From the NCBI GenBank assembly GCA_022710245.1, contig JAKLHH010000494.1, forward strand, positions 1-6,132: DNA of 6,132 nt. Reading direction: 5' to 3'. The notes below the pieces were generated by a model, which worked only from the letters and a program-made list of their open reading frames with translations, was not told where the DNA came from and did not search any database. Of this stretch, positions 1-5,025 are shown in pieces (the first letter of the stretch is position 1; each line of letters opens with the position of its first letter). Made by a program: the position numbers and the translations under genes. This DNA is from Myxococcota bacterium. Its GTDB lineage: Bacteria; Myxococcota; Polyangia; GCA-2747355; JAKLHH01.

Positions 1-1885
1 CCAGCTCGCCCACCGCGGCGATCGCCGCCTGCCGGACCTGGCCATCGCGATCGCGCAGCGCGGCCCGCACCAGCGGCAGCGCCTCGCGGCCGAGCCGTCG
101 CGCTCGCTCCAGCGCGAGGAGTCGGACCTCCGGCCTCGCGTCCTGCTGGGCGTGCTCGAGCACGCGCAGCGTGACCTCGCTCCGCTCGAGGAGCAGCGTC
201 GCCCAGGCCATCGCGCGCCGGCGTGCCTCGGGCTGCGCGGCGGCCTGCAAGAGCAGTCGCCCACCGGCCTCCCGCTCCCCCGCCAGGATGAGGAAGGCCG
301 CGCGCCGCGCGGGCGGGAGCTCGTCGAGGAGCCGCGTGGACCAGACGGGCATCGGCCGCGCGGGGCCGCGCAGGCGCCCGCGGATGGACGTCTCGTTCAC
401 CGCGCGCGCCAGCGGCGCCGGCGCCGAGGCGAACGTGATCCCGGTGTCGACCTCGACCTGGTGAAAGCGGCCAGGGAGCAGGAGCCTGATCCCGTCCAGC
501 CCCGGCGTCCCTGACTCGAGGACGATGCGGCGTCCGCCGGGCGGCCCGGCCACGTCGAGGTGTGCTGCCGAGGACATCACCAGGTAGAGCGCGACCAGCA
601 CGAGCATCGGCAGCGCGACGAGCAGCGCCGCCGCCGCGGCCCAGATGCGCACGCTCCGCTCGAGGTGCACGCGCTCCCTCGCGTCGAGTCCCTCGCCGAG
701 GAAGCGGCGCACGTTGACCGCCTCCCTGGGCCGCAGCACCTGCTCGTTATGGATCCGCCGCTGCAGGGTGAGGCGCGCCCGGGCGCGGCCGCGGTGGACC
801 GGCGCGACGAAGTCGCGGACCGGCTGCCGCAGGTAGGGGTGCAGGATCGTGTGCGCGGAGCTGGCCGGGACCGGGCCCGTCTGCAGCGTCGCCGCGGGCG
901 GGGCCGGGAAGTTCCGTACCAGCCCCTGCTCCTCGAGCGCCTCGAGGAGGTGCTGGGCCTCGGTGACCGCGAGCCCGGCGCCGCGCGCGACGTCCTCGAG
1001 CCCCATCAGGATGCGCGGGCTAGGTTGCTCGGCGAGCACCGCCAGGACCTTGCGCGCAGGCCACCCGCCAGCTCGCGCGGTGAGCTCCTCGACGTAGAAG
1101 GCGGTGAGGGTGACCGCTCCGCCCGCCCGCGCATACATCTTGTGGCTGGTCACCTTGCGCACCATCGCCGCGTGGCCGACGACCTGCAGCGCCGCCGGGA
1201 GCACCGGTCCGCTGGTGGTGAGGTCGCTCGCCATCAGCTGCGGCAGCCCCGCCTCCATGTACCCACCACCGGCGAGGATGGTCTGCTCCATCACCTGCTC
1301 GGCGCGAGCGCGCTCGAAGCGGCCCAGGGTGATGGTGTGCTCGGGGGGCAGCCCGGTGGCGCCGATGTCGAGGCGGGCGATCGCGTGGGCGTTGCCACGA
1401 TCCACCGCCAGGATCACGCCGAGGCCATCGATCACCCGGTAGTCCAGGACCACCCGGCGGATCGCCTCCACCTCGGCGTCGTCCATCCACAGGATCACCT
1501 CGACGGGATCCAGGATCAGGATCGGACGCACCTTGCGCTCGCGACAGACCCCCGCGAGGAGCTTGATCGGCGCGTCGTCGGCGCTGATGGGGCGCCCGAT
1601 CAGCCGCGCCACCCCCGAGCGCAGCTGCGCCTCCCAGCCTGGCCCGAGCTCGAGGTAGAGGGGCAGGAGCCCGGCTCCCTCCGCGGCCGGCAGCAGCCCC
1701 GCGCGGAGCAGCGAGGTCTTGCCGGCGGCCACCTCGCCGGTGATCAGGATCGTGGGTGCCGAGCGCTGCTGTGCCAGCGAGAGGAGGGCGGCGCGCTCCG
1801 CGTCGCGCCCGAAGAGCAGTCCCGCCTCCTCCTCGGTGTAAGGTGCCAGCCCGTGAAATGGCCCCGCCGAAGGTCGCCTGGACAT
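1..1885 (-). CDS. nSTAND-type P-loop ATPase with one TM helix and C-terminal HEAT repeats (3' end beyond window)
   Basis: The frame is open from ATG 1885 to the left edge, giving 628 residues and no stop. An in-frame TAG at 1900-1898 with no other start in between fixes this ATG. Residues 16-67 match the novel-STAND NTPase pattern: FGRDAE at 25-30, Walker A GEVAAGKT at 50-57, then RAGLLPA at 61-67. Walker B is PILILD at 121-126 followed by PVE, where the family usually has D-Q-F-E-E. A sensor-like stretch lies near R163, and the GPVLPAALQ motif (226-234) resembles the helical part of STAND modules. Residues 270-325 look winged-helix-like. A single hydrophobic helix spans 414-437 after a basic stretch, so the ATPase is probably cytoplasmic and the rest extracytoplasmic. 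Residues 440-520 are strand-rich and unassigned; 523-628 are HEAT-like helical repeats continuing past the edge. Such ATPases act as ligand-triggered switches in signalling or defence; the ligand here is unknown. The gene follows the histidine kinase by 98 nt on the same strand. Confidence 0.88.
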   Translation of the reverse strand, partial: MSRRPSAGPFHGLAPYTEEEAGLLFGRDAERAALLSLAQQRSAPTILITGEVAAGKTSLLRAGLLPAAEGAGLLPLYLELGPGWEAQLRSGVARLIGRPISADDAPIKLLAGVCRERKVRPILILDPVEVILWMDDAEVEAIRRVVLDYRVIDGLGVILAVDRGNAHAIARLDIGATGLPPEHTITLGRFERARAEQVMEQTILAGGGYMEAGLPQLMASDLTTSGPVLPAALQVVGHAAMVRKVTSHKMYARAGGAVTLTAFYVEELTARAGGWPARKVLAVLAEQPSPRILMGLEDVARGAGLAVTEAQHLLEALEEQGLVRNFPAPPAATLQTGPVPASSAHTILHPYLRQPVRDFVAPVHRGRARARLTLQRRIHNEQVLRPREAVNVRRFLGEGLDARERVHLERSVRIWAAAAALLVALPMLVLVALYLVMSSAAHLDVAGPPGGRRIVLESGTPGLDGIRLLLPGRFHQVEVDTGITFASAPAPLARAVNETSIRGRLRGPARPMPVWSTRLLDELPPARRAAFLILAGEREAGGRLLLQAAAQPEARRRAMAWATLLLERSEVTLRVLEHAQQDARPEVRLLALERARRLGREALPLVRAALRDRDGQVRQAAIAAVGEL

Positions 1886-1894
1886 GTGCCTGCC

Positions 1895-1900
1895 ATTCTA
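1895..1900 (-). promoter_or_regulatory. Candidate -10 hexamer for the nSTAND ATPase (near-leaderless)
   Basis: TAGAAT on the minus strand matches TATAAT at 5 of 6 positions and ends 9 nt before the ATG at 1885. No convincing -35 lies at 16-18 nt. If used, it would let the ATPase be transcribed independently of the kinase, with a leader of only about 1-3 nt. Only a weak ribosome site (GGCAGG) precedes the start, which fits a near-leaderless message. Confidence 0.3.
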
Positions 1901-1983
1901 CCTTGAGCGCGGCCCGCAGCGATGATCAAAGAGCGGGCAGGGCGTCGGTGACCTCGCCCTCGTCGCGGACACCGGCGTCAGGA

Positions 1984-2670
1984 TCAGGCGGCCGGAAGCG
2001 TAAGCCCGAACACGGCCCCTGATCCATCCTTCGCGTCGTCGACCCAGACCTTGCCCCCGCAGCGCTGGACGAGCAGCTTGACCACGGAGAGCCCGAGGCC
2101 GGAGCCGTGCACGTTGAGCTTCTCGAGCCGGTCGAAGAGCTCGGTGCGCCGGGCGGGCGGCACGCCGGCGCCATTGTCGCGGATCCGGATCGCCCAGGGC
2201 GCTCCCGCCGCCTCCTCGGTGCGCGCCACCTCCACCTCGATCTCGACGACCTCGCTGTCGTTGTGGCGTACGGCGTTTCCGAGCAGGTGGCGGAAGATGG
2301 TCGGCAGGTGGGACTCTGCCAGCACCTTGCGGCCGGCCGCGGTGAAGCGGACGCGGATCTCGCGGTCCGCGTACGCGCTCTGCACCTGCTCGATGGTCTG
2401 CTGGATGACCTCGTCGAGGGGCAGCGGCTCCAGCTCCGGCGGCAAGCCCTCGAGGTCGGAGACCAGCCGCACCGACTCGATCAGGCTCTGGATGCGGCTC
2501 GACTGCCGGAGGCAGATGGTGAGGACCCGCGACTGCTCCTCCGTCAGCGGTCCCATCTGCTCCTCGAGGAGCATCTCCAGGTACCCGCGGCTGGTCTGGT
2601 TGTAGTTGCTGATGTCGTGCGCCAGCAGCGAGGTGATGAACTCGCAGCGCTCGGCCTTCCCAGAGGTCAT
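1984..2670 (-). CDS. Short soluble sensor-less histidine kinase (HDxxN-type)
   Basis: This 228-residue protein is a minimal histidine kinase. The dimerisation helix carries the probable phospho-acceptor H18 in LAHDISN, an H-D-x-x-N form rather than the common H-E-x-x-T/N-P. The ATP-binding domain has an N box around LLGNAVRHN (N132), a G1 box DNGAGV (165-170), F179 in the F box and a G2 box GSGLGL (189-194). All parts needed for autophosphorylation are visible. There is no signal peptide, membrane segment, PAS, GAF or receiver domain, so it must sense through another protein or serve as a transmitter module. No response regulator is in the window. The chosen start has GGGAGG ending 6 nt upstream. 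A TTG at 2787 would add 39 low-complexity residues but has no ribosome site and overlaps a candidate promoter. The nSTAND ATPase lies downstream on the same strand, possibly co-transcribed. The family call is firm; the partner is unknown. Confidence 0.9.
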   Translation of the reverse strand: MTSGKAERCEFITSLLAHDISNYNQTSRGYLEMLLEEQMGPLTEEQSRVLTICLRQSSRIQSLIESVRLVSDLEGLPPELEPLPLDEVIQQTIEQVQSAYADREIRVRFTAAGRKVLAESHLPTIFRHLLGNAVRHNDSEVVEIEVEVARTEEAAGAPWAIRIRDNGAGVPPARRTELFDRLEKLNVHGSGLGLSVVKLLVQRCGGKVWVDDAKDGSGAVFGLTLPAA

Positions 2671-2676
2671 CGCCAT

Positions 2677-2682
2677 CCTCCC
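2677..2682 (-). promoter_or_regulatory. Shine-Dalgarno site deciding the histidine kinase start
   Basis: The minus strand reads GGGAGG here, 6 nt before the ATG at 2670. A second in-frame ATG at 2676 directly abuts the site and is too close, so the 2670 ATG is preferred. Confidence 0.7.
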
Positions 2683-2758
2683 GCCTGCGACCACGTCGCG
2701 TCCTCGCGCATCTTCGGTCGCCAGCTCACGCGACGCCAGGCCCGACGCCGCACCTGTA

Positions 2759-2787
2759 ACTCTAGGCGTTGCCGCCGCCGTAGGCAA
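2759..2787 (-). promoter_or_regulatory. Candidate sigma70-like promoter for the histidine kinase
   Basis: The minus strand has TTGCCT (2787-2782) as a -35 with 4 of 6 consensus matches. A 17-nt spacer follows, then TAGAGT (2764-2759) as a -10, also 4 of 6. Transcription would start near 2752 and leave a leader of about 80 nt before the kinase start. Found by eye only; high-GC genomes give chance matches. Confidence 0.4.
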
Positions 2788-2818
2788 GGCAGACCCTGCG
2801 CCCCGGCGTTTCGCGTTC

Positions 2819-2848
2819 TTGCTCAGGGCGGGCCAGCCAGCTTACTAT
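2819..2848 (+). promoter_or_regulatory. Candidate promoter for the lipoprotein-MBL cluster (leaderless)
   Basis: TTGCTC (2819-2824), an 18-nt spacer and TACTAT (2843-2848) form a weak sigma70-like pair. TACTAT is an AT-rich island in GC-rich surroundings and ends 7 nt before the ATG at 2856. That spacing places the transcript start at or next to the start codon. No Shine-Dalgarno sequence precedes this ATG, which is consistent with leaderless translation. Confidence 0.4.
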
Positions 2849-2855
2849 TGCGTCG

Positions 2856-3287
2856 ATGATCCTCCGCCGTGCTCCCCTCTGGCTCGGGCTGCTCACCCTG
2901 GCAGCCTGTCACCCGACGAGCGCGCCGCCGCCAGCGAACCCGCAGACCCCGCCTCCCGCCTCGCGCGTGGCGCCTCCGGAGCCCACCGCGCCGGTGACCT
3001 TGAAGATCAGCGAGCTCAGCGTCGCGCCCGACAAGCCCGTGCGCATCCGCGGGACGATCACCTCGATCGTCGGCATGCGCATGGTGCCGGCCAAGGTGAT
3101 CTTCAAGATCAGCGACTCCACGGAGACCATCACCGTCGTCATCAACGAGCAAGTGCAGCTCAAGGAAGGCGCCCGCATCGAGCTGGTCGGACGCTACAAA
3201 CAGATGCCCGCCCCGATGCACACCGGTCCCGGCGAGCCCCCTCGCCAGGCGGTCTTCGAGGTGGAGCGCTACGTGGACCTGCCCTGA
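2856..3287 (+). CDS. Small lipoprotein with OB-fold-like domain
   Basis: The 143-residue product begins with a basic N-terminus (RR at 4-5) and a hydrophobic stretch. The lipobox L-A-A-C at 15-18 makes C18 the predicted lipidated residue. Residues 19-46 are a Pro/Ala-rich linker typical of exported lipoproteins. The rest (about 47-143) alternates hydrophobic residues like a small beta barrel: VRIRGTITSI at 62-71, then VIFKISDSTETITVVI at 81-96, then EGARIELVGRY at 104-114. This order resembles OB-fold (tRNA_anti or BOF-like) domains; that call is from pattern, not a known family match. The likely location is the periplasmic face of a membrane, role unknown. The TGA shares one base with the ATG of the first MBL gene, so this is the first gene of a coupled cluster. 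A competing open frame from 2606 through this region has no lipobox or other sense and is a shadow. Confidence 0.85.
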   Translation: MILRRAPLWLGLLTLAACHPTSAPPPANPQTPPPASRVAPPEPTAPVTLKISELSVAPDKPVRIRGTITSIVGMRMVPAKVIFKISDSTETITVVINEQVQLKEGARIELVGRYKQMPAPMHTGPGEPPRQAVFEVERYVDLP

Positions 3288-4204
3288 TGCTGATCACGTT
3301 CTGGGGGGTGCGCGGCAGCTACCCCATCGCCCGGCCGGACAACGTCCGCTACGGGGGCAACTCCACCTGCATCCAGATCCAGTCGCAGGGCGAGGAGCCG
3401 CTGATCATGGACGGCGGCTCGGGGATCCGCGTGCTCGGCAACGCGCTCCTCGGCGGAGCCTTCGGCGCCGGTCAGGGCCGCGCCAACATCCTCATCGGCC
3501 ACACCCACTGGGACCACATCCTCGGCTACCCCTTCTTCGGACCCTTCTACGAGAAGGGCAACCAGTTCACCTTCTTCTCGGCCGGCCAGGCGGAGGCGGA
3601 CCTGCCGCTGATCCTCGAGGGACAGCACCAGGAGCTCCACTTCCCGGTGCCGTTCGAGGAGCTGCGCGCCGACATGCGCTTCCAGCGCATCATGCCGGGC
3701 GAGACCTTCCGTCTGGGTGGCTACACCATCCGTACCGTGCAGCTCAACCACCCGGGCATCACGCTCGGCTACCGCGTCGAGCACGAGGGCGCCGCCGCGG
3801 TGATCTTCACCGACACCGCTCGCATCCGCTGCGTGCAGCAAGGCGCCGGGATGAAGGAGGCGGTGGAGCGCGAGGGGCTGGAGGCCTTCCAGGAGCGCTT
3901 CCGCCGCGAGCTCCTCGCGGTCACGCGCGACGCTGACGTGCTCATCCACGACAGCCACTTCCTCGAGCACGAGATCCGCGGCAAGGAGCACTGGGGGCAC
4001 TCCACGGCCCACGACGCGCTCGAGCTGGCGAAGGAGGCCGGCGTGAGGCGCCTGATGCTCTTCCACCACGCGCCGGAGCACTCCGACGAGGTGGTCGACC
4101 GCAAGCTGGCGGAGACCCGCGAGGCGGCCAGGGGGACCGCGGTGCAGGTCTCGGCCGCGCGCGAGGGGATGGCCGTCGAGATCTCGAGGAAGCCGTCGTG
4201 CTGA
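3287..4204 (+). CDS. MBL-fold metallo-hydrolase 1 (PhnP/COG1235-like)
   Basis: This 305-residue protein starts with the WGVRGS signature (6-11) and RYGGN (21-25), typical of a PhnP-like branch of metallo-beta-lactamase-fold hydrolases. Metal-site motifs in order are DGGSG (42-46), HTHWDH (72-77), H155 in LNHPG, D176 in FTDT, HDSH (221-224), HWGHST (235-240) and LFHHAPEHSD (258-267). All expected ligands are present, so an active dinuclear (usually zinc) hydrolase is likely. Relatives cleave phosphodiesters, including cyclic ones; the substrate here is unknown. There is no signal peptide, so it should be cytoplasmic. Compared with its downstream paralogue it has about 21 extra residues between D176 and H221, a charged, probably helical insert that could shape the substrate pocket. 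The start is the ATG overlapping the lipoprotein stop by 1 nt. No strong ribosome site is seen, which suggests translational coupling. The open frame extends upstream to 2606, but that part is antisense to the kinase and out of frame with the lipoprotein. Confidence 0.93.
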   Translation: MLITFWGVRGSYPIARPDNVRYGGNSTCIQIQSQGEEPLIMDGGSGIRVLGNALLGGAFGAGQGRANILIGHTHWDHILGYPFFGPFYEKGNQFTFFSAGQAEADLPLILEGQHQELHFPVPFEELRADMRFQRIMPGETFRLGGYTIRTVQLNHPGITLGYRVEHEGAAAVIFTDTARIRCVQQGAGMKEAVEREGLEAFQERFRRELLAVTRDADVLIHDSHFLEHEIRGKEHWGHSTAHDALELAKEAGVRRLMLFHHAPEHSDEVVDRKLAETREAARGTAVQVSAAREGMAVEISRKPSC

Positions 4205-5016
4205 TCACCTTCTGGGGAGTGCGCGGCAGCATCTCGGCCCCCGGCCCCGACACGATCCGCTATGGCGGCAACACTCCCTGCGTCGAGGTGGTCACCTCGA
4301 GCGGCGCCAGCGTGATCATCGACGCGGGCTACGGCGTGGTCGGGCTCGGCGAGCACCTGATGGCGACGCCGGGGCGGGCGCGCGAGGTGCACCTGATCCT
4401 CACGCACCTCCACTGGGATCACATCCAGGGGCTCCCCTTCTTCGTCCCCATCTACATCCCGGGCAACCGGCTGATCATCCACTCCGCCTCGGCGGAGACC
4501 GCGCGCCAGGCGATGGACCGCCTCTTCACCTCGGTCTACTCCCCGATCATGGGCGTCGACAACCTCGGCGCCAAGATCGAGTACGTCGAGCTCGGCGAGT
4601 CGCTGCAGCTCGGCGGCGCGGAGATCCGACGCTTCCCGGTGCGGCACAGCGTCCCCACGCTGGGGATCTGCGTCTCCGACGGCGGCAAGCTCCTGGTCCA
4701 CGCGACGGACCACGAGGGAGGGACGGCGGCCGCCGACGCGCGTCTGATCGAGGCCGCGCGCGGCGCCGACCTCCTCGTCCATGACACGCAGTTCACCGGC
4801 GAGGAGTACGAGCAGTACCGAGGCTGGGGCCACAGCTCCACCGAGGCCGCGACGGCGAACGCGCTCGCGGCCGGGGTCCGGCACCTCGCGATCTTCCACT
4901 ACGAGGCCACCCACAGCGACGCCCACGTCGACGCGCAGCTGCGGCGCGCGCAAGAGCTGGCCGACGGTCGCCTGCAGGTGAGCGCGGCGGCCGAGCGCAC
5001 CAGCATCACCCTCTAG
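4198..5016 (+). CDS. MBL-fold metallo-hydrolase 2 (tandem paralogue)
   Basis: The 272-residue product shares its first 11 residues with MBL protein 1 and has RYGGN at the same place (21-25). Ligand motifs are D42 in IIDAG, HLHWDH (70-75), H150 in VRHSVP, D171 in ATDHE, HDTQF (195-199), GWGHSS (209-214) and IFHYEATHSD (232-241). The GWGHS...A and FH...HSD segments are close to the usual family form, so this copy looks more canonical than its neighbour. It is predicted to be a cytoplasmic dinuclear metal hydrolase, with a phosphodiester substrate likely by family but unproven. The start is GTG, inside the end of the preceding gene (7-nt overlap). GAGGA at 4186-4190, 7 nt upstream, serves as ribosome site and fixes this start. 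Overlap and paralogy point to tandem duplication followed by divergence. The next gene begins 9 nt after the stop. Confidence 0.93.
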   Translation: MLITFWGVRGSISAPGPDTIRYGGNTPCVEVVTSSGASVIIDAGYGVVGLGEHLMATPGRAREVHLILTHLHWDHIQGLPFFVPIYIPGNRLIIHSASAETARQAMDRLFTSVYSPIMGVDNLGAKIEYVELGESLQLGGAEIRRFPVRHSVPTLGICVSDGGKLLVHATDHEGGTAAADARLIEAARGADLLVHDTQFTGEEYEQYRGWGHSSTEAATANALAAGVRHLAIFHYEATHSDAHVDAQLRRAQELADGRLQVSAAAERTSITL

Positions 5017-5025
5017 GGCTGACCG

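Noticed and set aside
560..1906. Long plus-strand open frame (448 codons)
   Set aside because: It is antisense to the STAND ATPase. Its translation is rich in R, H, D, E, G and Q with no recognisable domain, as expected for a GC-rich shadow frame, and the opposite strand encodes clear Walker motifs.
1940..1959. Possible terminator hairpin after the kinase gene
   Set aside because: A 5-bp GC stem (1940-1944 with 1955-1959) and a 10-nt loop are present, but only three T follow on the minus strand after a gap. Such stems are common by chance at this GC content.
2671..2787. Extended kinase start at TTG 2787
   Set aside because: The added 39 residues show no domain, there is no ribosome site, and a good Shine-Dalgarno site marks the ATG at 2670.
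2606..3286. N-terminal extension of the first MBL gene
   Set aside because: The open frame continues upstream, but it is antisense to the kinase and out of frame with the lipoprotein. The family N-terminus (WGVRGS at residue 6) fits the ATG at 3287.
3769..4953. Long minus-strand open frame (394 codons) across the two MBL genes
   Set aside because: It is antisense to two genes with complete catalytic motifs and has a low-complexity V/R/D/A-rich translation. The 270-codon minus frame at 3269-4081 is rejected for the same reason.
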